From assembly GCF_000420705.1 (NCBI RefSeq), contig NZ_ATVL01000006.1:620001-684000 (forward strand): DNA of 64,000 bases, read 5' to 3'. Source of the stretch: Hymenobacter norwichensis DSM 15439. Its GTDB lineage: Bacteria > Bacteroidota > Bacteroidia > Cytophagales > Hymenobacteraceae. Made by a program: the position numbers and the translations under genes. This document shows, one piece after another, positions 33,588-41,373 of the stretch; positions within the stretch are counted from its first letter, which is position 1, and every line of letters begins with the position of its first letter. Below the pieces are notes generated by a model that saw only the letters and a program-made list of their open reading frames with translations, made no database searches and was not told the DNA's origin.

Positions 33588-34640
33588 TTATTCGTTGCTA
33601 GGTGTTGAGGTAAGACGCTGACGAAGTACCTCAAACAGCATGATGCCGCTGGCAACCGATACGTTGAGGGAGCCAATCTGGCCGGTCATCGGAATGCGGA
33701 GGCGGTGGTCGGAGAGGCGCAGGTACTCGGGGGAAATGCCGTCTTCCTCGCTGCCCATGAGTACAGCTACGGGGCCCGTCATATCCACACTGCCGGTTTC
33801 CAAGCTTGCATCGGCTTTTTCGGTACAGGCTATAACTTGTACCCCGGATTCGCGCAGATACGTCAGTGTGTTCTTCAGGTTAGCCTCGCGGCAAACCGGT
33901 ATGAGGTTGAGCGCCCCGGCAGAGGTTTTCACGGCGTCGCCGTTGATTTGGGCTGCGCCTTGGCTGGGTACCACAATGGCGTGCACACCCATACACTCAG
34001 CATTGCGGGCAATGGCGCCGAAATTGCGCACATCCGTCACTCGGTCCAGAATCAACAGAAACGGTACTTTGCCTTCTTCATACAGCCCTGATAGAATGCT
34101 GTCGAGCGGCATGTAATCTATCGGCGACACGAAGGCTACCGCGCCCTGGTGATTCTTGCGAGTCAGGTTGTCGAGCTTCTCCACCGGCACCGACGACACC
34201 GGAATGCCCTGCTGGCGGGCCATATCGTTGATTTCCTGGGTCAGGCTATTCTTGGTGCCGCGCAACAGAAAGATTTTCTCCAGCGTCCGGCCAGCGCTTA
34301 GGGCTTCCATGATGGGCCGCAAACCAAACAGCATGTCAATGCTGCGGTCAGGGGCTGGGCGGTTGGCGTAGAACGGCCTGGCCTTGTCGGAAGAGGAGCG
34401 CCGCTCCGTATTGTCTCGAGTATCCCGGTTGCCACGCGGCCCGTCGGGGCGGGCATCAATGAAGCCATCTGGTCGGCTTTCGGGGCGGCGGTAGCCGCCG
34501 GGCGTCTCACCTTCGGAAGCGGAGCGGCTAGGGCGGCTCGCGCCGGGGCGCGGGGTACGGGGCACCGGCCGATTCTCCGAGTCGTAGTAATTGCGGCGCT
34601 CTTTCAGCGGCCTTGGGCGGTCGTCGTTGCTTTTCTCCAT
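33588..34640 (-). CDS. rlmB: 23S rRNA 2'-O-methyltransferase RlmB (TrmH/SpoU family)
   Basis: Methylates the ribose of a conserved guanosine (G2251 in E. coli) in 23S rRNA. 350 residues. The first 100 residues are disordered and basic (RPRPLKERR, RPSRSASEG), a low-complexity extension that may contact RNA. The substrate-binding domain begins at MLFGLRPIMEALSAGRTLEKIFL. The SPOUT knot motifs are DRVTDVRNFGAIARNAECMG, VLMGSEEDGIS and IPMTGQIGSLNVSVASGIMLFE. The start ATG at 34640 lies 37 bases inside the end of the GWxTD gene, so the two overlap. The extension makes it about 100 residues longer than E. coli RlmB. Confidence 0.9.
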   Translation of the reverse strand: MEKSNDDRPRPLKERRNYYDSENRPVPRTPRPGASRPSRSASEGETPGGYRRPESRPDGFIDARPDGPRGNRDTRDNTERRSSSDKARPFYANRPAPDRSIDMLFGLRPIMEALSAGRTLEKIFLLRGTKNSLTQEINDMARQQGIPVSSVPVEKLDNLTRKNHQGAVAFVSPIDYMPLDSILSGLYEEGKVPFLLILDRVTDVRNFGAIARNAECMGVHAIVVPSQGAAQINGDAVKTSAGALNLIPVCREANLKNTLTYLRESGVQVIACTEKADASLETGSVDMTGPVAVLMGSEEDGISPEYLRLSDHRLRIPMTGQIGSLNVSVASGIMLFEVLRQRLTSTPSNE

Positions 34641-35809
34641 TGCTCCACGGCGGCATACCAGAGACGTTCGTACTCGGGGCGGCGCACCAGTTCATAGTGT
34701 TCGGGTGCAAAGGTACTGGGTTTAAGCCGGAACGTGTAGGAAGCCGACGCGCCATTATCGGTGGCGTGGTATACCCACCGCTCGTCGGTGGCGGTGCGGT
34801 ACACGGCGTCGGGCGGACCCACGGCAATATACAGCATGCCCCGGTCAGTCATCCATCCCGCTTTGTGGGCTACAAACAGCTCGTTGGCTGATCGGGTGCG
34901 GCCATAATAGGTGCGGATAGCCTGCCGGGCAATAACCTGCTGGCCGGCCGCCGCATTCAGCCAAAACTGGTCAACTGCTTTCTTCGGGTTGGGCGCATCG
35001 TATAGCTTTTTGCGCTCAGCCGAAGTGGTCAAATACACCAACGGCTGAATTAACTCGTCGGCGGTAGTTAGCTCGGGGTATTCGGTATCCGTTACGAGCA
35101 GCCCGAGCAACGGCGTCTCACTTGCCAGCCGCAGTGTATAAAGTCCGGCTTCTGGCAGCCGAATCGGCAACCCCGCCCGGAAAAACAGCGAATCGGTAAC
35201 CGAGAGGGTGGGAGAGGCCGTGGACTGGCGGGCAGGGTCGGCGTGGGGCGGCAGCGCGGGCACAAATGAAGCACCGTAGCGCCGCACTAGCACCGGCTGC
35301 TCCGGCCCGTAGCGGTCCACTAAAAAGGCCTCGCCAGCCCGAACTGAGCGGCGCATCAACGGGGTGCCCAAGGTATCGGTTAGCACATAGGGGCGCGCGA
35401 GGCGGGCGGGGGTGATAGGCAGCCAAGCCGCGTCGCCGTTGGCCGATTCGGCGGGCGGGGCGCAGGCCAGGCTGAGCACGGTGCCGCTGATCAGTTGCGC
35501 GACAGGCAGGCAAAACTCCACCCGCGCGCCTCGCTCATCGGGCCGGACGCGCCGGGCTAGCTGTCGTACTGTATCAGTCCAGCTCAGGCGGCGCGAGTCA
35601 TACGAAGGCCACGCGGTAACGCGCAACGGGTTACCCTGCCGGAACACGTTGCCATCCGGAAAGCGCAGGTAAATGCGTAGGCTGTCCCCTTCGCGGCGCG
35701 TATCCACCTGGATGCGCCGGTCGGGGCGGTACTGGTCGGAAAAGTCACGTTTTTGCGCCAAGGTAGGCCAAGTAATCAGCGCAAGTGCAAGTAGTAGGAA
35801 ACTCTTCAT
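34604..35809 (-). CDS. exported GWxTD-domain protein
   Basis: 401 residues. A signal peptide (MKSFLLLALALITWPTLAQ) is followed by a beta-rich region and a C-terminal GWxTD domain. The GWxTD motif appears as AGWMTDRGMLYIAVGPPDAVYR near residue 340, the feature that names the domain. The role in Bacteroidota is not established. The ATG at 35809 fits the signal peptide. The gene is read together with rlmB, with a 37-base overlap. Upstream are hairpin repeats (35831-35913) separating it from the DUF2723 gene. Confidence 0.85.
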   Translation of the reverse strand: MKSFLLLALALITWPTLAQKRDFSDQYRPDRRIQVDTRREGDSLRIYLRFPDGNVFRQGNPLRVTAWPSYDSRRLSWTDTVRQLARRVRPDERGARVEFCLPVAQLISGTVLSLACAPPAESANGDAAWLPITPARLARPYVLTDTLGTPLMRRSVRAGEAFLVDRYGPEQPVLVRRYGASFVPALPPHADPARQSTASPTLSVTDSLFFRAGLPIRLPEAGLYTLRLASETPLLGLLVTDTEYPELTTADELIQPLVYLTTSAERKKLYDAPNPKKAVDQFWLNAAAGQQVIARQAIRTYYGRTRSANELFVAHKAGWMTDRGMLYIAVGPPDAVYRTATDERWVYHATDNGASASYTFRLKPSTFAPEHYELVRRPEYERLWYAAVEQWRKATTTAQGR

Positions 35810-35830
35810 TGAAAACGGCATACACCCTTA

Positions 35831-35852
35831 TAACGCGAAGTTCCGCTTCGCG
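35831..35852 (+). repeat. hairpin repeat, left copy of an inverted pair
   Basis: GCGAAGTTCCGCTTCGC folds into a stem GCGAAG/CTTCGC. It is nearly the reverse complement of the copy at 35892-35913, and differs mainly at paired positions. Similar copies lie at 43.6 and 47.7 kb. Confidence 0.65.
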
Positions 35853-35891
35853 ACCATTAGAACGAACAGCTCGGCGCTTTCGTCCATTGGC

Positions 35892-35913
35892 CACAAAGCG
35901 GAACTTTGTGTTA
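35892..35913 (-). repeat. hairpin repeat, right copy of an inverted pair
   Basis: On the minus strand CACAAAGTTCCGCTTTGTG, a stem of CACAAAG/CTTTGTG around TTCCG. Compared with the copy at 35831 the G:C pairs are replaced by other complementary pairs, so the stem is kept. Confidence 0.65.
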
Positions 35914-35933
35914 CTTTCTAGTCCAAGTCTCAG

Positions 35934-38933
35934 TTACTGCCGCGGGTAATACTGGTTCAGCAACTCCAGGGCTTTGGAGGCCCGGGCCTTGTCGCCAATC
36001 TGCTCGGCGGCGCGGTACACGCTCTGCATGCTCAGCAGATAGGTCTGGTTTTCCATATCGAACAGCGCCGGATTGTGGGTCTGATAGTACGGCAGCGCCA
36101 CTTGCGCCCGGCTAATCATCTTGTCCATGATGTCGTTGGCGCGGGCTCGTTCACCTACTTCTACTAGCGCCGGTACGAATTGCGGTGCGTAATAATCGTA
36201 CGGGATGGTGTTATCAGGCATGGCCGTGAAGCACTTATCGAGCACCTCCTTAGCTTTCGCCTTATTGCCTTCCGCCAAATAGGTGTTAGCTAAGCGGGAG
36301 AACTTGTCGCGGTAGTTGGCTGGGAAGCGCAGGTTGTTTTCGTCGTAGAATACGCCTGGCTTGTCGAGGTTGCGGTACGAGAATTTCTTCATCAGGCTCT
36401 CATACATCAGGTCGGTGGCCACGTAGCCTTCGTCACCGCGCGGCTCGTAGTTCGGGTCTTTCAGGGGCAGTATGCGGTAGGCCATGCCTTCCAGCTGGAA
36501 GTAGGGCTGGAGATTCATAAAGTCGCCGCCGGCTACGGTGCTAGAGAAGTAGATGGGCCGCTTCCAGTTGTTGGTAGCCAGCATATCCAGAATCACCAGG
36601 TTTTTCTTCTCGATGGCGCCTTTGCCCATGTTCCACTCCATGCGGGTCACGAGCTGCTTGCGCCGGTCCTTGGGCACGATGCCCATCTTTTCCACGGCCG
36701 TGGTATCCACGTCAAGGAAGAAGTTCGGGCTCGGGAACGACATCATAGCCGGCCCCGATTCGTCGTACGATACCTTCAGCAGGTCGCTGTTTTGGGTTAC
36801 CAGCTGAACGAATTCTTTGAGGTTGATCTGCTTCACCGATGGGTTTTCGGCGAAGGGCAGATAGTCGTTGGTGCCCTGCTTGTACCGGTCATTGGGCATA
36901 GAGATGGGCAGCGGCTGCGACTCGTAAGCGCGGCGCTTCATCTGTTGGATATACCAGTCGGTGTTCAGGTAGCTCAGTACCGCCACGCGCACGTCGGTAC
37001 GCACACCTTCCACTTCTTGGGCGTACCAGAGCGGGAAGGTGTCGTTGTCGCCGTTGGTGAACAGGATGGCGTTGGGCTGCAAAGAGTTCAGCAGGTTCTT
37101 GGCTGAATCCACGGAGTTGTAGCGGCCTGACCGGTCGTGGTCGTCCCAGCCTTGCGCAATCAGTAGCACCGGTGCCAGCAAGCCTAGCGCGGTAGCCGCA
37201 ATGGCCCGGCCCGAGTCAGCTTTAAGTATTGAACGAAGCAGCTCGGCCAGCCCTAACACGCTCAGTCCAATCCAGATGGCATAGGCATACGTGGCTCCAG
37301 TGAAGGTGTAGTCTCGCTCGCGCGGCTCGATGGGTGGCTGGTTGAGGTAAACCACAATAGCGAGGCCGGTAAACACGAACAGCAAGCCCACAATAAAGGC
37401 ATTGCGCGAATCGCGGCGCGACTGGTAGAACAAGCCAATCAAACCCAGAATCAGCGGAATAGCATAGAAATTGTTGCGGGCTTTGCTGTCGGCCATGCGC
37501 TCCGGTACACCGGCATTGCTGGCATTCCACGGCCACAGCCCGCCCGACTGCTGGATGTCACTTTCGCGGCCCACGTAGTTCCAGAGGAAGTAGCGCCAGA
37601 ACTGGTGGCCCATCTGGTAGCGGAACAAGAACGAGAGGTTCTGGCCCATAGTCGGCTTCACACCTTCCCGGATATCCACCCATTTCTGGTAGTTGTAGAG
37701 GTGCTCGGGCTGGGGACTGTAGATGCGCGGCAGCAGCATTTTGTCGGCGTCATCATACACCACCACCTGGCGCTTTTCGGCCACCACGTACTTGTCGCCT
37801 TCGCGCACGTAGCGCGGGGCGCCTTCCTCGTAACGAATTGGGCGGGCATTGAACTGCGGGCCGTAGAGCAGTGGCCGGTCGCCATACTGCTCGCGCTTGA
37901 GGTAGCTCACAAAGCTGAGCACGTCCTCGGGGTTGTTTTCGTTGATAGTGGGGTGGTAGCTGCTCCGAATCGGGATGATGAGGTAGCTGGAGTAGCCAAT
38001 CAAAATGAACACCAAGCTCAACATGGCCGTGTTCAGCAGGCGGTTGCGCTTATGGATGGAGTAGCGGAAACCAACCACCAGCAGCGCCACGAACAGCACC
38101 AGGAAAATGATAATGCCCGAGTTGAAGGGTAGACCCACGCTGTTCACGAAGAACACCTCGAAACCACCCGCCAGCGAAGGCAAGCCCGGAATGATACCTA
38201 CCAGAATCAGCCCTACTACTACCAAGCTGATAGCCAGCGTGACAATGCCGCCCCAGGTAGTAGGCTTTGCGGTACGACGATAGTAATAGATGAAAGCCAA
38301 CGCTGGCAGAGCCAGCAAGTTCAGCAAGTGGACCCCAATACTCAAGCCTACCACGTAAGCAATGAGTACCAGCCACTTGTCGGAATCAGCTTCGTGGGCG
38401 CGGTTTTCCCACTTCAGCATAATCCAGACTACCGCCGCCGTAAACAACGATGACATGGCGTATACCTCACCTTCCTCGGCGTTGAACCAGAACGAGTCAG
38501 AGAAGGCAAACGACAAAGCGCCTACTACGCCGGCCCCAAGTATCAGCAGGCTTTGCCCAAACGTGGGGTCTGGCGCATTTGGTACCGAGTGGCCGAGTGC
38601 GCCGGGCTGGTGCAGTACCAGCTTTTTGGCCAGCATGGTAATCGTCCAGAACAGGAACAGCACCGTAAACGAGCTACTCAGCGCCGACAGCGCATTCACT
38701 AGCACCGATACCTTGGTAACGTCGCCGAACGAGAACAGCGAAAACAGCCGGCCTAATAACAGAAACAACGGGGCACCTGGGGGGTGCGGCACTAGCAATT
38801 TGTACGAACAGGCGATAAACTCGCCGCAGTCCCAGAACGAAGCCGTGGGCTCCAGAGTGATGAGGTAAACGACGGTGGCAATGGCAAACACCAGCCAGCC
38901 GACCAGGTTATTCAGGCTTTTGTATGAGCGCAT
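35934..38933 (-). CDS. DUF2723 integral membrane protein (predicted protein glycosyltransferase)
   Basis: Large inner membrane protein of 999 residues. The N-terminal half is the DUF2723 domain: VVYLITLEPTASFWDCGEFIACSYKLLVPHPPGAPLF with the Asp/Glu pair common to GT-C glycosyltransferases, and then ten or more helices. The C-terminal half is soluble, with TPR-like helices near the end (LANTYLAEGNKAKAKEVLDK). In Bacteroidota DUF2723 proteins are associated with O-glycosylation of exported proteins and gliding, but the donor and acceptor here are unknown. The ATG at 38933 follows a likely promoter at 39013-39020. The neighbours on the same strand are the GWxTD protein and RlmB. Confidence 0.88.
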   Translation of the reverse strand: MRSYKSLNNLVGWLVFAIATVVYLITLEPTASFWDCGEFIACSYKLLVPHPPGAPLFLLLGRLFSLFSFGDVTKVSVLVNALSALSSSFTVLFLFWTITMLAKKLVLHQPGALGHSVPNAPDPTFGQSLLILGAGVVGALSFAFSDSFWFNAEEGEVYAMSSLFTAAVVWIMLKWENRAHEADSDKWLVLIAYVVGLSIGVHLLNLLALPALAFIYYYRRTAKPTTWGGIVTLAISLVVVGLILVGIIPGLPSLAGGFEVFFVNSVGLPFNSGIIIFLVLFVALLVVGFRYSIHKRNRLLNTAMLSLVFILIGYSSYLIIPIRSSYHPTINENNPEDVLSFVSYLKREQYGDRPLLYGPQFNARPIRYEEGAPRYVREGDKYVVAEKRQVVVYDDADKMLLPRIYSPQPEHLYNYQKWVDIREGVKPTMGQNLSFLFRYQMGHQFWRYFLWNYVGRESDIQQSGGLWPWNASNAGVPERMADSKARNNFYAIPLILGLIGLFYQSRRDSRNAFIVGLLFVFTGLAIVVYLNQPPIEPRERDYTFTGATYAYAIWIGLSVLGLAELLRSILKADSGRAIAATALGLLAPVLLIAQGWDDHDRSGRYNSVDSAKNLLNSLQPNAILFTNGDNDTFPLWYAQEVEGVRTDVRVAVLSYLNTDWYIQQMKRRAYESQPLPISMPNDRYKQGTNDYLPFAENPSVKQINLKEFVQLVTQNSDLLKVSYDESGPAMMSFPSPNFFLDVDTTAVEKMGIVPKDRRKQLVTRMEWNMGKGAIEKKNLVILDMLATNNWKRPIYFSSTVAGGDFMNLQPYFQLEGMAYRILPLKDPNYEPRGDEGYVATDLMYESLMKKFSYRNLDKPGVFYDENNLRFPANYRDKFSRLANTYLAEGNKAKAKEVLDKCFTAMPDNTIPYDYYAPQFVPALVEVGERARANDIMDKMISRAQVALPYYQTHNPALFDMENQTYLLSMQSVYRAAEQIGDKARASKALELLNQYYPRQ

Positions 38934-39012
38934 ACGGTAAAATAGTAGAGGGGCAGGCCCCGGCCGTCGTCGCCTGACGCGGACTTGTGGTCAAGGAAGA
39001 GGAGTTACAGTT

Positions 39013-39020
39013 CAAAAGTA
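39013..39020 (-). promoter_or_regulatory. promoter -7 element of the DUF2723 gene
   Basis: TACTTTTG on the minus strand matches TAnnTTTG. It gives a leader of about 70 bases to the ATG at 38933; -33 is poor. Confidence 0.5.
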
Positions 39021-39087
39021 GAGAATAAATCCGGCCGCACGGTAGCTTATGCTACACCTAGAGGAGCCATTGTTAGCTGCTAGGCAT

Positions 39088-39119
39088 AAAAAAAGCGGCC
39101 AATTTCTCAGCCGCTTTTT
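39088..39119 (-). terminator. terminator of the cupredoxin gene
   Basis: Stem AAAAAGCGGC / GCCGCTTTTT with a ten-base loop and T run on the minus strand, 27 bases after the stop codon. Confidence 0.82.
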
Positions 39120-39145
39120 CTAAAGACAAAATAAAAAGGAATCGA

Positions 39146-39766
39146 TTAGTTCTGTAATACGAATCTCTTCGTTGAAACTACTTTATCATTCAACAACAGG
39201 CTGTAGAAGTACATGCCTGCTGGCAAATCCGATAGGTTTAGTGGTATGCCGGCACTGGCAGACTCAGGGTGAAGGGTAAAGCTGCGAATCTCCCGGCCCA
39301 GAATATTGGTTAAGCGCAACTTGTAGGGGGTGCCTATTTTCTGGTTTACCGTTACCACTACCGCGCCCTTGCTGGGGTTAGGATACACGCTGAGTAGCGT
39401 GCTGGCTGCCTTGGCATCAAGCGTGGACAGCGGTGCAGTAGGATCAACTATGATGCTGCCGTTCATACCCGTGTGGGCCGAGCAATGGTAGGCAAATGTG
39501 CCGGCGGTGGTGAGTTGCGCCGTGGTGAACGAGGTATTGGACGTGCTAATCACGAAGGTTTGCCACAAAGCTGGGTTGGAGTCCGACACCGTCGGGTGCG
39601 AGCTGGTGCCTACGTTCAGGAAGCGCACCTGGTCGCCGGGCCGGACGGTGACAGTGGCCGGCCGGTAGAAATTATCGCCCACTTCCACCACCACCGTAGC
39701 AGCGTAGGAGGAAAGTGAACCTAAAATGAGGCCGAACAGGCCAACCAAACGAGTAGAAATTTTCAT
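39146..39766 (-). CDS. exported cupredoxin-domain protein with T9SS C-terminal sorting domain
   Basis: 206 residues: signal peptide (MKISTRLVGLFGLILGSLSSYAA), a plastocyanin-like domain (EVGDNFYRPATVTVRPGDQVRFLNVGTSSHPTV, then TFAYHCSAHTGMNGSIIV) and a type A T9SS sorting domain of about 80 residues (LLSVYPNPSKGAVVVTV ... LSDLPAGMYFYSLLLNDKVVSTKRFVLQN). The copper site is complete: His in SSHPTV, Cys and His in YHCSAH, Met in TGM. This suggests surface-exported copper binding or electron transfer. A 9-bp inverted repeat lies just upstream of the ATG (39786-39810). It stands alone on its strand. Confidence 0.92.
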   Translation of the reverse strand: MKISTRLVGLFGLILGSLSSYAATVVVEVGDNFYRPATVTVRPGDQVRFLNVGTSSHPTVSDSNPALWQTFVISTSNTSFTTAQLTTAGTFAYHCSAHTGMNGSIIVDPTAPLSTLDAKAASTLLSVYPNPSKGAVVVTVNQKIGTPYKLRLTNILGREIRSFTLHPESASAGIPLNLSDLPAGMYFYSLLLNDKVVSTKRFVLQN

Positions 39767-40078
39767 GAGAGAACTGCTTCAGAAGAGAAGTTCCACAGGG
39801 AGGAACTTCTAAATATATAGTTTTTTGCGTATTAAGTGCGTTAGTTGTCTGGAATAACCGCAGGCGCACCACGTATTCAGATAGACAAGCACCGTGCCTA
39901 ATTACCGATTTACAACCTGAAGCATAGATGAAGCAGCAGGCGAAAAGGTTGCGTTGAGCTTGAAATGCCCAGCTATTTTCAGGTGACTCGTAAGAGAATA
40001 CGCAAAGGTTGCCCGTATGTATAGGTATAACGAGATAAACTAGGTAAGTCGCCCTTATTCACCGATCAACTGGCTAAT
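39767..40078. other. intergenic region upstream of the cupredoxin gene
   Basis: About 310 bases between the cupredoxin gene start and the birA stop. It holds the UTR hairpin at 39786-39810 and an A+T-rich stretch near 39811-39840 (AAATATATAG). I see no gene or further repeat. Confidence 0.6.
39786..39810 (-). other. inverted repeat in the 5' leader of the cupredoxin gene
   Basis: AGAAGTTCC / GGAACTTCT, nine bases paired, loop of seven, about 20 bases before the ATG at 39766. It could be a leader hairpin or an operator; no copper regulator is nearby to choose between them. Confidence 0.45.
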
Positions 40079-40843
40079 TCAGATGACGTAACGAATTTCT
40101 TTCAGGTCGAAATAACGAATCTGTCCACCTGTCAGCAAGGCTAGGCGGCCAGCCTCGTCTACGTCGGTGATTTCGCCAGATATCTGTCGGCCATCTACCT
40201 CATATATATGAGCCTCTCTGTAGCGGTAAAGCACCTGCCGGTAGTCGTGACGGATGGCGGCGAGGCGGCCGGCACGCAATTGTAGGTAGCGACGCTCCAA
40301 GCATTCCAGCAAGCGGCTGGCCAAGGGCTCCAAGGCGTAAGCGCGTCCCGTTAGGGAAGCCAAGGAAGTAGCAGTAGTGACACCAAAGTCCTGCTGATTG
40401 ATATTTATCCCAATTCCGACCACACTGTGCTGAATCATTGTGCCGCTCAGCGTGTTTTCAATCAGGATACCACCTAGCTTGCGGTTTCCAAAGAAAATAT
40501 CGTTTGGCCACTTCACCCGAAGCGCGGGGTCGGGGCCGAGCAACGCTACCAGCCAGTCGTGCACAGCCAGCGCCACCGCTTGGCTAAGCAGAAACTGGTC
40601 GGGAACTGGCAGAAACGCCGGACGCCACACCACCGACATCGTCAGGTTTTCGCCAGGCGCTGCTTCCCACCGATTACCGCGCTGGCCTCGGCCAGCAGTC
40701 TGTTTGTCGGTTATTACCACGCAGCCGTCGGTGGCGCGGTTTCTGTGAATAAGATCTTGTGCTTCGCTGTTGGTAGAAGCACATTCGGGCAGCGAAACCA
40801 CTTGGCGGCCCGTGAATAACGTTTGGGGGGAAAGTGCCTCCAC
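40079..40843 (-). CDS. birA: biotin--[acetyl-CoA-carboxylase] ligase
   Basis: Attaches biotin to the biotin carboxyl carrier protein. About 254 residues with the catalytic domain only; the N-terminal DNA-binding domain of E. coli BirA is missing, as usual in this phylum. The biotin-binding loop is TAGRGQRGNRWEAAPGENL, followed by VKWPNDIFFGNRKLGGILIE and the VVGIGININ region. A short C-terminal SH3-like domain follows (VDGRQISGEITDVDEAGRLALL). The start is uncertain: the frame reaches TTG codons at 40879 and 40870, but a good -7 box (TAGGTTTG, 40868-40875) overlaps them, so I chose the GTG at 40843. It is tightly divergent from rsfS. Confidence 0.88.
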   Translation of the reverse strand: MEALSPQTLFTGRQVVSLPECASTNSEAQDLIHRNRATDGCVVITDKQTAGRGQRGNRWEAAPGENLTMSVVWRPAFLPVPDQFLLSQAVALAVHDWLVALLGPDPALRVKWPNDIFFGNRKLGGILIENTLSGTMIQHSVVGIGININQQDFGVTTATSLASLTGRAYALEPLASRLLECLERRYLQLRAGRLAAIRHDYRQVLYRYREAHIYEVDGRQISGEITDVDEAGRLALLTGGQIRYFDLKEIRYVI

Positions 40844-40867
40844 GTGTTTTTCGTACTTTGTGATGAT

Positions 40868-40875
40868 CAAACCTA
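40868..40875 (-). promoter_or_regulatory. candidate -7 element of birA
   Basis: TAGGTTTG on the minus strand matches TAnnTTTG, about 25 bases upstream of the GTG at 40843. No clear TTG at -33. Confidence 0.4.
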
Positions 40876-40885
40876 ACAATACCCT

Positions 40886-41275
40886 ATGAAAAGTACCCCG
40901 GTTCGGCAGGATTCGGACAAGTTGGCAGAAGTAGTAGTACGCGGCATGCAGGAAAAGAAAGGCCTGGATATCGTAGTAATGAACCTCAAAGAGCTCAAAA
41001 ATGCCGTAGCAGATTACTTCATCGTCTGCTCGGCTTCGTCAGATACCCAAATCGATGCTATTGCGCGTTCGGTGGAGGAAGAAGTGGAAAAACTAACCGG
41101 CCAGAACCCATGGCAGACGGAAGGCCGCATGAACCGTGAGTGGGTGCTGCTTGACTACGTAGACGTGGTAGTGCACGTTTTCCTACGCGACCGTCGGCAG
41201 TTTTACGCGCTAGAGGAATTGTGGGGTGATGCAGAAATCACTTACATCGAGGAAGAAACCGTTCCGGCTCGATAA
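40886..41275 (+). CDS. rsfS: ribosome silencing factor RsfS
   Basis: Binds ribosomal protein L14 and blocks joining of the subunits when nutrients fall. 129 residues. Conserved motifs are visible: GLDIVVMNLKELKNAVADYFIVCSASSDTQIDAIARSVEEEV, and WVLLDYVDVVVHVFLRDRRQFYALEELWGDAE. The Trp and the C-terminal FYALEELWGDA match the family. The length is normal. The ATG at 40886 is only about 40 bases from the presumed birA start on the other strand. ftsH follows after 98 bases on the same strand; the pair rsfS-ftsH is common in Bacteroidota. Confidence 0.95.
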   Translation: MKSTPVRQDSDKLAEVVVRGMQEKKGLDIVVMNLKELKNAVADYFIVCSASSDTQIDAIARSVEEEVEKLTGQNPWQTEGRMNREWVLLDYVDVVVHVFLRDRRQFYALEELWGDAEITYIEEETVPAR

Positions 41276-41373
41276 TACCATAAAGTAAAGTGCGTCCGTT
41301 TTCGTCTAGTAGCGGGAACAAACGCACTGGCGGGGTGTTCCGCCTTTGTTTTTTGCCTTAGCCCAATCTATAC

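Noticed and set aside
37605..38132. 175-residue plus-strand frame
   Set aside because: Antisense to the DUF2723 membrane protein; His/Val/Ala-rich translation without motif.
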